Shown: positions 6,970 to 14,741, counted from the stretch's first letter. The stretch is DNA of 18,520 bases from CAZVLE01 sp964627855 (GCA_964627855.1 CAZVLE010000040.1:1-18520); one strand, 5' to 3'. Translations and numbers: made by a program. The notes: generated by a model not told the origin, from the letters alone.

Positions 6970-7365
6970 ATGATGACAGATCCGATTGCCGATATGCTGA
7001 CACGGGTGCGCAACGCCAATAATGTGCGGCATAAATCAGTGGAGATCCCTGCTTCAAATGTGAAGCGGTCAATTGCTGCAATCATGAAGCAGGAAGGTTT
7101 TATCAAGGACTATGAATTGATTAAGGATAACAAGCAGGGCATTTTGAGAGTTCACCTCAAGTATGGACCCAACCAGGAGCGCATCATCAGCGGCCTGAAA
7201 AGGATCAGTAAGCCTGGTCTGAGGGTTTATGTGAAGAAAGATGAACTGCCGAAGGTCCTGGGAGGGTTAGGCATAGCGGTTATCTCTACCTCTCAGGGAC
7301 TGATGAGCGATCGCCAGGCCCGGGAAACCGGAAGTGGTGGAGAAGTTTTATGCTACATCTGGTAG
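6970..7365 (+). CDS. rpsH: 30S ribosomal protein S8
   Basis: S8 binds the central domain of 16S rRNA and in E. coli represses the spc operon by binding its own mRNA. The product has 131 residues with the family start MTDPIADMLTRVRNANN, the EIPASNVKRSIAAIMKQEGFI helix, and the C-terminal ISTSQGLMSDRQAR and GGEVLCYIW. Two adjacent ATG codons (6970 and 6973) are possible; 6970 is taken. GAGAGGAGG at about 6950-6958 is the ribosome binding site. I could not see an S8-binding RNA motif in the short upstream gap. Confidence 0.97.
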   Translation: MMTDPIADMLTRVRNANNVRHKSVEIPASNVKRSIAAIMKQEGFIKDYELIKDNKQGILRVHLKYGPNQERIISGLKRISKPGLRVYVKKDELPKVLGGLGIAVISTSQGLMSDRQARETGSGGEVLCYIW

Positions 7366-7384
7366 CAAGCGAGGAGGTTTACCG

Positions 7385-7924
7385 ATGTCTCGAACCGGTA
7401 AAAAACCTGTCGTTGTACCTGAAAAGGTTGAGGTACAGCTTGACAAGAGGAATATTAAGGTAAATGGTCCGAAAGGACAGCTGTCGATGGAGTTACCCCG
7501 GGATATGATCGTTGAGCAGGAAGAAGGCTTAATTACAGTTAAGAGGCCTTCGGACAGCCCGCAGCATAGAGCTTTACATGGCCTGACCCGGACACTAATC
7601 GATAACATGGTCACCGGGGTGACCGAGGGTTACAGCCGCAGCCTGGAACTGGTCGGGGTTGGTTACAAGGCCGCCCTGCAAGGGAAAAAGCTGGTTTTAA
7701 ACGTGGGTTATTCACATCCTGTTGAATTTGATCCCGGTGATAACATGGAAATTGAAGTGCCTGCGCCAACGAAGATCATTGTCAGGGGTATTGACAAGCA
7801 GGCGGTCACCAACCTGGCTGCAGTCATTCGCAAGTCATTCCCGCCTGAACCCTACAAGGGTAAGGGTATTCGTTATGAAAAAGAGTTGGTCCGCCAGAAA
7901 GTTGGTAAGGCGGGCAGCAAATAG
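7385..7924 (+). CDS. rplF: 50S ribosomal protein L6
   Basis: L6 lies near the sarcin-ricin loop and the elongation factor site. The protein has 179 residues with two related alpha/beta domains. It starts SRTGKKPVVVPEKVEVQLD, has VTGVTEGYSRSLELVGVGYKA at the domain junction, and ends with GKGIRYEKELVRQKVGKAG. The reading frame extends upstream to 7334 inside rpsH, but ATG 7385 is supported by GAGGAGGT (7370-7377) and by the conserved start. Confidence 0.97.
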   Translation: MSRTGKKPVVVPEKVEVQLDKRNIKVNGPKGQLSMELPRDMIVEQEEGLITVKRPSDSPQHRALHGLTRTLIDNMVTGVTEGYSRSLELVGVGYKAALQGKKLVLNVGYSHPVEFDPGDNMEIEVPAPTKIIVRGIDKQAVTNLAAVIRKSFPPEPYKGKGIRYEKELVRQKVGKAGSK

Positions 7925-7944
7925 TCGCCTGGAGGTGTAATAGT

Positions 7945-8313
7945 GTGCTTAAGGCCAAATCACGTTTAATCAGCCGGAAAAAGCGTCATCGCAGGGTCAG
8001 AACCAAAATTAGTGGTACACCTGAACGTCCCCGGCTTAATGTATTTCGCAGCAGTAAAAATATCTATGGTCAGGTGATTGATGACCTGTCCGGACAAACC
8101 CTGGTTGCTGCCTCCAGCCTTGACCCCCAGTTGCGGTCAGAGCTTTCCGTGAGCGGCAACAAGGAAGCAGCCCGCAAGGTCGGCGCTTTGCTGGCCCGTA
8201 AAGCCATTGATCAGGGTATTAAGGACGTGGTCTTTGACCGGGGCGGTTATCTCTATCACGGCCGGGTTAAAGAACTGGCAGAGGGTGCCCGTGAAGGCGG
8301 GTTAAACTTCTAG
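7945..8313 (+). CDS. rplR: 50S ribosomal protein L18
   Basis: L18 binds 5S rRNA together with L5 and helps dock it on the 50S subunit. The 122-residue product has a very basic N-terminus, then the family core SGTPERPRLNVFRSSKNIY and QVIDDLSGQTLVAASS, and ends DRGGYLYHGRVKELAEGARE and GGLNF. The start is a GTG at 7945, a few bases after GGAGGTG (7931-7937). An overlapping GTG at 7943 is in another frame. Confidence 0.96.
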   Translation: MLKAKSRLISRKKRHRRVRTKISGTPERPRLNVFRSSKNIYGQVIDDLSGQTLVAASSLDPQLRSELSVSGNKEAARKVGALLARKAIDQGIKDVVFDRGGYLYHGRVKELAEGAREGGLNF

Positions 8314-8332
8314 AAAGGGGGGAATTGCAGGG

Positions 8333-8830
8333 GTGACAAAGATCGAGCCATCACAGGAGTTGTCAGAAAAAGTAGTTAAGGTTAACCGCGTAGCCAAGGT
8401 GGTTAAAGGTGGGCGTCGTTTTAGTTTCAGCGCCCTGGTAGTTGTAGGCGACCAGAACGGTGTTGTCGGATCCGGCATGGGTAAAGCCGGTGAGGTTCCG
8501 GAGGCGATCCGTAAGGGCATCGAGGATGCCAAGAAAAATTTGATTAAGGTACCCATGGTTGGAACGACCATAACACATCCGGTAACCGGGCGTTTCGGGG
8601 CCGGTAAGGTAATGCTCAAACCTGCTTCGGAAGGTACCGGCGTCATTGCCGGTGGGCCGGTGCGCGCGGTTCTGGAATTGGCCGGGGTCAGGGATGTGTT
8701 AACCAAGTCTCTCGGTTCAGCCAACGCCATTAATATCGTTAATGCCACCATGGAAGGTTTAAAGTCTTTAAAACGGGCTGAAGAAGTCAGCGCCATGCGC
8801 GGTGTTGAACTGGAGAAGCTTCTCAGTTAA
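8333..8830 (+). CDS. rpsE: 30S ribosomal protein S5
   Basis: S5 takes part in decoding fidelity and in the mRNA-entry helicase with S3 and S4. The product is 165 residues. An N-terminal double-stranded RNA-binding-like domain (about residues 10-75) has KVVKVNRVAKVVKGGRRFSF and GDQNGVVGSGMGKAGEVPEA; the C-terminal domain has GPVRAVLELAGVRDVLTKSL. The start is a GTG at 8333 after AAAGGGGGGAA (8314-8324). Spectinomycin-site residues in the KGGRRFSF loop look standard. Confidence 0.97.
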   Translation: MTKIEPSQELSEKVVKVNRVAKVVKGGRRFSFSALVVVGDQNGVVGSGMGKAGEVPEAIRKGIEDAKKNLIKVPMVGTTITHPVTGRFGAGKVMLKPASEGTGVIAGGPVRAVLELAGVRDVLTKSLGSANAINIVNATMEGLKSLKRAEEVSAMRGVELEKLLS

Positions 8831-8845
8831 GGAGATAGATCAGCT

Positions 8846-9040
8846 ATGGCAAAAAAAGCAAATAAATTAAAGATAACCCTGCTTCGCAGTCCGCTGGCCT
8901 GCAAGCCGAAGCACCGCCGTACGGTAAGAGCGCTCGGCTTGCGAAAAATCGGCCAGACGGTTCTTCACGATGATACAGCTGTAATCAGGGGTATGGCAAA
9001 CAGGGTAAACTATTTAATCAATGTCGAAGAAAGCAAGTGA
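8846..9040 (+). CDS. rpmD: 50S ribosomal protein L30
   Basis: L30 is a small 50S protein with no essential role in many bacteria. The 64-residue product shows KITLLRSPLACKPKHRRTV followed by RALGLRKIGQTVLHDD and ends with IRGMANRVNYLINVEE, matching the bacterial family. The ATG follows TTAAGGAGATAG at about 8827-8838. It sits between rpsE and rplO as in most bacteria. Confidence 0.96.
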   Translation: MAKKANKLKITLLRSPLACKPKHRRTVRALGLRKIGQTVLHDDTAVIRGMANRVNYLINVEESK

Positions 9041-9072
9041 TTGGAATTGCTTTTAAAAGGGAGGTGTAGCCG

Positions 9073-9513
9073 ATGCGTTTACACGAATTAAGGCCTCCTG
9101 ATGGAGCCAGGAAAGTCGCTAAACGTAAAGGAAGAGGTATGGCTTCGGGATTGGGTAAAACCTCCGGGCGGGGCCAAAAAGGACAGGGTTCTCGTTCCGG
9201 TTCCGGTGTGCGTCGCGGATTTGAAGGCGGCCAGATGCCTTATTTCCAGCGCCTGCCAAAGCGCGGTTTTACCAATATATATAAGCAAAAATGGAATATT
9301 ATCAATTTAAGCGACCTGAATACCTTTGAAGAGGGAACCGTTATTACACCGGACCTTTTACTGGAAAAGGGTATCCTGAATAACCTGCGCGATCCCCTGA
9401 AAGTGCTTGGTGACGGCGAGCTTGATCGTAAGTTGGAAGTGCATGCTCACCGCTTCAGTAAGCAGGCCCAGGCTAAAATTGAAGCAGCCGGCGGAAAGAC
9501 AGAGGTGATTTAA
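9073..9513 (+). CDS. rplO: 50S ribosomal protein L15
   Basis: L15 threads a long glycine-rich and basic N-terminal arm into 23S rRNA. The 146-residue product starts MRLHELRPPDGARKVAKRKG, then GKTSGRGQKGQGSRSGSGVR and FEGGQMPYFQRLPKRGFTN, followed by a compact C-terminal domain ending AQAKIEAAGGKTEVI. The ATG is preceded by AAAGGGAGGTG at about 9056-9066. The stop is one base from the TTG of secY, so the two genes are probably translationally coupled. Confidence 0.97.
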   Translation: MRLHELRPPDGARKVAKRKGRGMASGLGKTSGRGQKGQGSRSGSGVRRGFEGGQMPYFQRLPKRGFTNIYKQKWNIINLSDLNTFEEGTVITPDLLLEKGILNNLRDPLKVLGDGELDRKLEVHAHRFSKQAQAKIEAAGGKTEVI

Positions 9514-9514
9514 A

Positions 9515-10771
9515 TTGCTGGAGACAGTTCGGACAGCGTGGCGTATCAAGGAACTTAGAGAACGAATTCTGTTCACCCTGGCCATGTTCGTGGTTTTTAG
9601 GGCTGGTTCGGCGATCCCTGTACCGGGAGTCGATCCTTCTAAACTGGCGGAATTCTTCCAGCAAGATACAATATTTGGTTTTGTTAATATTATCGGCGGT
9701 GGTAACCTCGAGAATTTTACCATCTTTGCCCTCGGGATCATGCCTTATATTAACGCCTCAATTATTATGAACCTTTTAACGATCGTTATTCCCAAACTGA
9801 AGGAATGGAGCCAGGAAGGACCCGAAGGGCGCAAGAAGATTACCCAGATCACCCGCTACGGAACGATAGTGATTGCCGTAATCCAGGCGCTTGGTCTTTC
9901 GACGATCATAGCCGGTGAAGCTGTGCTTGACAGGACTTTTCTTTCTTACACGACCATTGTTATAGCGATGACTGCCGGCACGGCCTTTTTAATGTGGATG
10001 GGTGAATTAATTACCGAAAAAGGTATTGGCAACGGTATTTCTCTGATTATCTTTGCCGGGATCGTGGCCGGTTTTCCCATTGCCGTGGCCATGGCGGCCG
10101 AGCAGTACCGGTTTGGCCAGATCAGTCTTTTAACTATTCTGATCGTGGTTGTTGTTCTGCTTGCCCTGATTGTCGGTATCATTGGTCTTGACCAGGGGCA
10201 GCGGAGAATAAATGTGCAATACAGCAAGCGTGTGGTTGGACGGCGGATGTACGGCGGCCAGGCCACGCATATCCCGATGAAAGTCAACCAGGCGGGGGTT
10301 ATCCCGGTCATTTTTGCTTCCGTGATTCTCAGTTTCCCGCAAACGCTGGTCAGCTTTATTCAACACCCGGTGGCTGAGAGAATAGCGGCCAGCCTTGGCT
10401 GGGGCTCTAATCTTAACCTGGTTTTATATATGACCCTGATTATTCTCTTTACCTATTTTTACACCGCGGTGCAGTTTGATCCTTTCCAGGTAGCCGGGAA
10501 CATCAAGAAATACGGCGGTTTCATTCCCGGGCTGAGGCCCGGCCGCCCGACGGCAGAATATTTGGCCAGGGTTACGTCTCGTCTGACTACTGCGGGAGCT
10601 TTTGCGCTGGCTTTTATTGCTGTATTTCCGATTATCCTGGAGCGGATAACGGGAATGAGTATTGTTTTCGGCGGTACTGGCCTGATTATTGTTGTCGGGG
10701 TGGCCCTGGAGACTTTCAAGCAAATCGAGAGCCACATGCTGATGCGCAGCTATCGCGGTTTCATGAAATAG
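9515..10771 (+). CDS. secY: Protein translocase subunit SecY
   Basis: SecY is the channel of the SecYEG translocon in the cytoplasmic membrane, driven by SecA or the ribosome. The 418-residue product is strongly hydrophobic with about ten membrane spans. Visible landmarks are the plug-side SAIPVPGVDPSKL, the early FGFVNIIGGGNLENFTIFAL, the cytosolic EWSQEGPEGRKKITQITRYG, TEKGIGNGISLIIFAGI, the SecA/ribosome-contact loop RRINVQYSKRVVGRR, and the late GGFIPGLRPGRPTAEYL. The start is a TTG at 9515, one base after the rplO stop, with AGAGGTGAT upstream. The next gene is map after only ten bases, with no adk between them. Confidence 0.97.
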   Translation: MLETVRTAWRIKELRERILFTLAMFVVFRAGSAIPVPGVDPSKLAEFFQQDTIFGFVNIIGGGNLENFTIFALGIMPYINASIIMNLLTIVIPKLKEWSQEGPEGRKKITQITRYGTIVIAVIQALGLSTIIAGEAVLDRTFLSYTTIVIAMTAGTAFLMWMGELITEKGIGNGISLIIFAGIVAGFPIAVAMAAEQYRFGQISLLTILIVVVVLLALIVGIIGLDQGQRRINVQYSKRVVGRRMYGGQATHIPMKVNQAGVIPVIFASVILSFPQTLVSFIQHPVAERIAASLGWGSNLNLVLYMTLIILFTYFYTAVQFDPFQVAGNIKKYGGFIPGLRPGRPTAEYLARVTSRLTTAGAFALAFIAVFPIILERITGMSIVFGGTGLIIVVGVALETFKQIESHMLMRSYRGFMK

Positions 10772-10781
10772 AGAGAATGGT

Positions 10782-11537
10782 ATGATTAAGCTTAAGTCTG
10801 CCCGGGAAATTGCCCTGATGCGGGATGCCGGGAAAATAGTAGCCACAGTGCTGCAGGAAATGGACCGCGCAATCGAGGTCGGCATAACCACCGCTATGCT
10901 GAACAAGATTGCCGAGAAGTTAATCCGCCGGCACAAAGGGGAGCCTGCTTTCCTCGGTTACAATAATTATCCTGCATCCATATGCACATCGATCAATGAA
11001 GAAGTTGTGCATGGCATCCCCGGCTTGCGCCGGCTTAAAGAGGGCGATATAATCAGCATTGATGTCGGTGTTCGCCTGAAGAATTATTATGGCGATGCTG
11101 CAGCTACTTTTGCCGTCGGAAAGGTTACTGCGCAGGCAAGTAAACTGATGGAGGTTACAAAAGTTTCGCTGCAAAAAGCGATCGAGACAATGCAGGCAGG
11201 AAAGAGACTTTCCGATCTTTCTCATGCAGTCCAGACTCATGCTGAACAGTACCACTTTGCAGTAGTGCGCAATTATGTTGGCCATGGAATTGGTCAGGAA
11301 ATGCACGAAGAACCACAGGTGCCTAATTTTGGTTCTCCCGGTCGTGGGCCTGTTTTACAGCCGGGCCTGGTTCTGGCCATTGAGCCAATGATCAATGTTG
11401 GCACCTGGGAAGTTAAGGTGCTTAAAGATCAGTGGACAGTGGTAACTGCTGACGGGGAGCTATCAGCTCACTTTGAACATACCATAGCCCTGACTGAGAA
11501 TGGTCCCGAAGTGTTGACATCTTCCAGTCTTGCCTGA
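10782..11537 (+). CDS. map: Methionine aminopeptidase type I
   Basis: This metalloenzyme removes the N-terminal methionine from nascent proteins in the cytoplasm. The 251-residue product has the pita-bread fold signature. The five metal ligands can be placed at D94 (IISIDVGV), D105 (YYGDAAATF), H168 (VGHGIG), E201 (AIEPM) and E232 (HFEHT); the substrate-binding histidine is H77 in EEVVHGIPG. There is no N-terminal zinc-finger extension, so it is the short bacterial type Ia. The ribosome binding site is weak (GAGAGAATGG), and only ten bases separate it from secY. Confidence 0.97.
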   Translation: MIKLKSAREIALMRDAGKIVATVLQEMDRAIEVGITTAMLNKIAEKLIRRHKGEPAFLGYNNYPASICTSINEEVVHGIPGLRRLKEGDIISIDVGVRLKNYYGDAAATFAVGKVTAQASKLMEVTKVSLQKAIETMQAGKRLSDLSHAVQTHAEQYHFAVVRNYVGHGIGQEMHEEPQVPNFGSPGRGPVLQPGLVLAIEPMINVGTWEVKVLKDQWTVVTADGELSAHFEHTIALTENGPEVLTSSSLA

Positions 11538-11550
11538 GGAGGGCATTCTA

Positions 11551-11838
11551 TTGAAGGAATTAAAGCCGGGGCAGCTGGTCCGTTCTCTGGCCGGTCGCGA
11601 CAAGGGAAAGCATTACCTGGTTCTGAGGGAGCTTGATCCCATTTATGTGCTGGTTGTTGATGGGCGTAACCGTCCCCTGGCCCGGCCAAAAAAGAAAAAC
11701 AAGATTCACCTGCAACACTATGAGCGCAGGGCAGATCTGGGAGAATCGCTTGATATTGAAAAACTGGACGATAGCCGGGTGATCAGGCACCTGAAAGATT
11801 TGACACCGGTAATCGGACCCCCTGAAAAGGAGGTTTAA
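11551..11838 (+). CDS. KOW-domain RNA-binding protein, L14e/L6e-like
   Basis: A 95-residue protein with an N-terminal KOW motif (about residues 6-24, GQLVRSLAGRDKGKHYLVL) resembling the start of archaeal and eukaryotic ribosomal proteins L14e. The middle RPKKKNKIHLQHY is basic, and the C-terminal half is charged and probably flexible. Proteins of this type are encoded between map and infA in many Clostridia; their function is not settled, and ribosome or rRNA binding is an inference from the motif and the neighbours. The TTG at 11551 is chosen because TGAGGAGGG (11534-11542) precedes it; an upstream TTG at 11530 would place that site inside the gene and overlap map. Confidence 0.85.
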   Translation: MKELKPGQLVRSLAGRDKGKHYLVLRELDPIYVLVVDGRNRPLARPKKKNKIHLQHYERRADLGESLDIEKLDDSRVIRHLKDLTPVIGPPEKEV

Positions 11839-11846
11839 CTGGTAAC

Positions 11847-12068
11847 ATGAGCAAGAAAAAAGACGTTGTTGAAGTAGAAGGGATAGTTGTCGAACCGCTG
11901 CCGAATGCCATGTTCCGGGTTGAGTTAAAGAACGGACACAAGGTTCTTGCTCATGTATCGGGAAAAATTCGCATGAATTTTATTCGCATTCTGCCGGGCG
12001 ACCGGGTGTTGGTTGAATTATCGCCTTACGATTTATCTCGGGGGCGCATTACCTATCGCTACAAGTAA
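11847..12068 (+). CDS. infA: Translation initiation factor IF-1
   Basis: IF-1 binds the 30S A site during initiation. The 73-residue product is a single S1-type OB fold: VVEVEGIVVEPLPNAMFRVE, LKNGHKVLAHVSGKIRMN and IRILPGDRVLVELSPYDLS, ending RGRITYRYK. The usual start is MSKKD or MAKED; here there is one extra lysine. The ATG follows AAAAGGAGGT (11825-11834). It sits between the KOW gene and rpmJ as in other Clostridia. Confidence 0.98.
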   Translation: MSKKKDVVEVEGIVVEPLPNAMFRVELKNGHKVLAHVSGKIRMNFIRILPGDRVLVELSPYDLSRGRITYRYK

Positions 12069-12082
12069 GGAGGTTCACAGCC

Positions 12083-12196
12083 ATGAAGGTGAGGCCCTCA
12101 GTGAAAAAAATGTGCGAAAAATGTAAGATCATCAGGCGCAAGGGTAGGGTAGTTGTTATCTGTCAAAACCCGAAGCACAAGCAGAGGCAGGGTTAA
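12083..12196 (+). CDS. rpmJ: 50S ribosomal protein L36, zinc-binding form
   Basis: L36 is the smallest 50S protein, stabilising 23S rRNA folds near the L16/5S region. The 37-residue product reads MKVRPSVKKMCEKCKIIRRK and ends ICQNPKHKQRQG. Zinc ligands are C11, C14, C27 and H32, the C+ form. The ATG follows TAAGGAGGTT at 12066-12075, which begins at the stop of infA. The gene is short enough to be missed by length-limited gene finding. Confidence 0.98.
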   Translation: MKVRPSVKKMCEKCKIIRRKGRVVVICQNPKHKQRQG

Positions 12197-12262
12197 GTAA
12201 GGATGCCTGCGAAACGGGTAAGCCCTGTCAAAGAGGAAAACTGTTAAGGAGGTGTTAAACTA

Positions 12263-12634
12263 TTGGCCAGAATTGCAGGTGTAGACTTACCGCGTGACAA
12301 AAGAGTGGAGGTTGCGCTGAGCTATATTTATGGTGTCGGAAAAAGCCGCGCTCTGGCGATCCTGTCTCATACCGGAGTCAGTCCCGATACAAGGGTCAAG
12401 GATTTAACTGAAGATGAACTCGGCCGTTTGCGTGAGTTTATAGACAAGAATTATAATGTCGAAGGTGATTTACGCCGTGAAGTTGCCTTGAATATTAAGC
12501 GGCTGGTCGAGATTGGCTGTTACCGGGGGATCAGGCATCGTCGTGGTATGCCGGTGCGGGGTCAGAAGACTAAAAACAATGCCCGCACCCGTAAGGGCCC
12601 CCGCAAGACAGTCGGTATCCGTCGCAAGAAATAG
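12263..12634 (+). CDS. rpsM: 30S ribosomal protein S13
   Basis: S13 lies at the top of the 30S head and contacts P-site tRNA and L5. The 123-residue product begins ARIAGVDLPRDKRVEVALSY, contains the helix-hairpin-helix IYGVGKSRALAIL, and ends with the basic tail MPVRGQKTKNNARTRKGPRK followed by VGIRRKK. The start is a TTG at 12263, supported by TTAAGGAGGTG at about 12244-12254 and the conserved N-terminus. It opens the alpha section. Confidence 0.97.
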   Translation: MARIAGVDLPRDKRVEVALSYIYGVGKSRALAILSHTGVSPDTRVKDLTEDELGRLREFIDKNYNVEGDLRREVALNIKRLVEIGCYRGIRHRRGMPVRGQKTKNNARTRKGPRKTVGIRRKK

Positions 12635-12665
12635 GATTCGTGGAGAAGGGAGGAATTGACGAAAA

Positions 12666-13058
12666 TTGGTCAAGAAAAAGGTTACCCGCACTAAACGGCG
12701 AGAAAAAAAGAATGTTGAGCGCGGGGTTGCTCATATCAAATCAACCTTTAACAATACCTTTATCAGCATTACCGACATGGACGGCAACAGCATATCCTGG
12801 TCCAGTGCCGGCAATGTTGGCTACAAGGGATCCCGCAAATCGACCCCTTTTGCCGCCCAGCTGGCAGCTGAAGCGGCGGCCAAGGTGGCTATGGATCACG
12901 GGATGAGACAGGTTGAAGTATTTGTCAAAGGACCCGGTGCCGGGCGTGAAGCGGCAATTCGCTCACTGCAGGCAGCAGGGCTGGAAGTCAATGCAATTAA
13001 GGATGTTACCCCCATACCGCATAATGGTTGCCGCCCACCGAAGAGGCGGCGGGTTTAG
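12666..13058 (+). CDS. rpsK: 30S ribosomal protein S11
   Basis: S11 is in the 30S platform and shapes the mRNA exit near the Shine-Dalgarno helix. The 130-residue product has ERGVAHIKSTFNNTFISITD, the SAGNVGYKGSRKSTPFAAQL segment and the C-terminal DVTPIPHNGCRPPKRRRV. The start is a TTG at 12666; AGAAGGGAGG at about 12644-12653 is the ribosome binding site. No in-frame ATG lies close enough to give a full-length protein. Confidence 0.97.
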   Translation: MVKKKVTRTKRREKKNVERGVAHIKSTFNNTFISITDMDGNSISWSSAGNVGYKGSRKSTPFAAQLAAEAAAKVAMDHGMRQVEVFVKGPGAGREAAIRSLQAAGLEVNAIKDVTPIPHNGCRPPKRRRV

Positions 13059-13091
13059 TATTTTATATAAAAGGAGGTGTAACATTATTTA

Positions 13092-13718
13092 ATGGGACGC
13101 CACACAGGAGCAGTTTGTCGTTTGTGCCGCAGAGAAAAAGATAAGCTTTATTTAAAAGGTGATCGCTGTTATTCTGATAAATGTGCCATCATTCGTCATG
13201 CCTATCCACCGGGAGAACATGGCCAGGGCCGTCAGAAGTTTTCTGAATATGGTCTGCAGCTACGGGAAAAGCAAAAAGCACGCCGTATCTACGGTGTAAT
13301 GGAGAGGCAGTTTCGCCTCTACTTCAAAGAAGCAGACCGTCGCCGCGGAGTTACCGGTGAAGTGTTGCTGCAGCTTTTAGAAAGCCGCCTGGACAGTGTT
13401 GTTTATCGCATGGGGCTGGCCCGCTCACGGGCGGAAGCAAGGCAGTTGATCAATCATGGTCATTTTCAGGTTAACGGGCGTAAGGTCGATATTGCCTCCT
13501 ACCTGACCCGGGTTGGAGATGTTATTGCTGTTCGCGAAAACCGCCGGAATAAACCTGTTTTTAAACAGATAGCTGAAGAAAAAGAACAGCAGGGCATAGT
13601 TGACTGGCTGGAAGTTGATCATGAAAAAATGGAAGGAAAGGTTTTGAGGGTACCGCAGCGTGATGAAATTGACGTGCCGGTAACCGAACACCTCATAGTT
13701 GAACTTTATTCCCGTTAA
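13092..13718 (+). CDS. rpsD: 30S ribosomal protein S4, zinc-binding form
   Basis: S4 is a primary 16S rRNA binder, part of the mRNA-entry helicase and, in E. coli, repressor of the alpha operon. The 208-residue product has a zinc ribbon at the N-terminus, C9-x2-C12 and C26-x4-C31, and an S4 RNA-binding domain around residues 98-160 (LESRLDSVVYRMGLARSRAE). It ends with DVPVTEHLIVELYSR. AAAGGAGGTG (13070-13079) lies about 14 bases before the ATG. Its place between rpsK and rpoA, rather than elsewhere as in B. subtilis, supports a Clostridia assignment. Confidence 0.97.
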   Translation: MGRHTGAVCRLCRREKDKLYLKGDRCYSDKCAIIRHAYPPGEHGQGRQKFSEYGLQLREKQKARRIYGVMERQFRLYFKEADRRRGVTGEVLLQLLESRLDSVVYRMGLARSRAEARQLINHGHFQVNGRKVDIASYLTRVGDVIAVRENRRNKPVFKQIAEEKEQQGIVDWLEVDHEKMEGKVLRVPQRDEIDVPVTEHLIVELYSR

Positions 13719-13770
13719 ATGAGAAGTTGACCCTCAATATATCAAGCGAGGAGGGTAAATCGACAAAGAT

Positions 13771-14718
13771 ATGATTGAAATTGAAAAACCGAAAATAGAA
13801 TTTGTGGAAAAAGATGAGCAGACCCATTATGGGCGTTTTGTAGTTGAGCCTCTGGAAAGGGGTTACGGAACTACTCTTGGTAATGCCCTGCGCAGGATTT
13901 TACTGTCGTCACTGCCCGGAGCGGCAATAACCAATGTAAAATTTGATGGAGCCCTGCATGAGTTTTCTAACCTGCCTGGAGTACTGGAAGATACCATCGA
14001 GATTATTCTCAATCTGAAAGCGGTATCCTTAAAAATATATTCAGATGAAACGCAGACCCTGGTGATCGAAACTGATCAGGCCGGAGCTGTCAAAGCCAAA
14101 GATATCAAGGCTCCTTCTGACGTGGAAGTTTTGAACGAGGAGCAGCACATCTGCACCCTGGAAGACAATACACGGCTTTACATGGAGATGACGGCAATTA
14201 ACGGGCGTGGTTATGTGCCTGCCGAGCGCAACAAGCAGCCCCAGCAGCCTATCGGGGTTATTCCTGTCGATTCCATGTTTTCGCCGATTCGTAAAGTAAA
14301 TTACCAGGTAGAGAATACCAGGGTTGGCCAGATTACCGATTTTGATAAACTTACCCTGGAGTTGTGGACAGATGGCAGCATCAGGCCTGATGAAGCAGTT
14401 AGCCTGGCCGCAAAAATATTAAGTACCCATATTGAATTGTTTGTCAACCTCACTGAGCAGGTGGACGAGGTCGAGATTGCTTCCGACCAACAGGAAGAAG
14501 ACCGGGAGCGAATTCTCGATATGACCATCGAAGAGCTGGATCTTTCAGTGCGCTCATATAACTGTCTGAAGCGTGCCGGTATTAATACGGTAGGAGAGTT
14601 GGTTCGCAAGACCGAGGATGAAATGATGAAAGTTCGCAACCTGGGCAAAAAATCGCTGGAAGAAGTCGAGCAAAAGTTGATTGAGCTGAGCTTTGGCTTC
14701 AGCAAGGGCGAAGAGTAA
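13771..14718 (+). CDS. rpoA: DNA-directed RNA polymerase subunit alpha
   Basis: The alpha dimer nucleates RNA polymerase assembly and binds UP elements and activators. The 315-residue product has the assembly domain (about 1-228) with GRFVVEPLERGYGTTLGNAL and RRILLSSLPGAAITNVKFDG, a charged linker DQQEEDRE, and the C-terminal domain (about 245-315) with LDLSVRSYNCLKRAGINTV; R261 corresponds to the DNA-contacting arginine R265 of E. coli. The GAGGAGGG ribosome binding site (13748-13755) is 15 bases from the ATG, longer than average, but no better in-frame start exists. Confidence 0.98.
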   Translation: MIEIEKPKIEFVEKDEQTHYGRFVVEPLERGYGTTLGNALRRILLSSLPGAAITNVKFDGALHEFSNLPGVLEDTIEIILNLKAVSLKIYSDETQTLVIETDQAGAVKAKDIKAPSDVEVLNEEQHICTLEDNTRLYMEMTAINGRGYVPAERNKQPQQPIGVIPVDSMFSPIRKVNYQVENTRVGQITDFDKLTLELWTDGSIRPDEAVSLAAKILSTHIELFVNLTEQVDEVEIASDQQEEDRERILDMTIEELDLSVRSYNCLKRAGINTVGELVRKTEDEMMKVRNLGKKSLEEVEQKLIELSFGFSKGEE

Positions 14719-14741
14719 GCCTTCAAGGAGGAAATATAAAG

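Noticed and set aside
8302..8796. A 164-codon minus-strand open frame opposite rpsE
   Set aside because: It is the antisense shadow of a highly conserved gene, has no ribosome binding site and no recognisable product.
10424..10936. A 170-codon minus-strand open frame across the end of secY and start of map
   Set aside because: It overlaps two certain genes on the other strand and has shadow-type composition with no recognisable domain.
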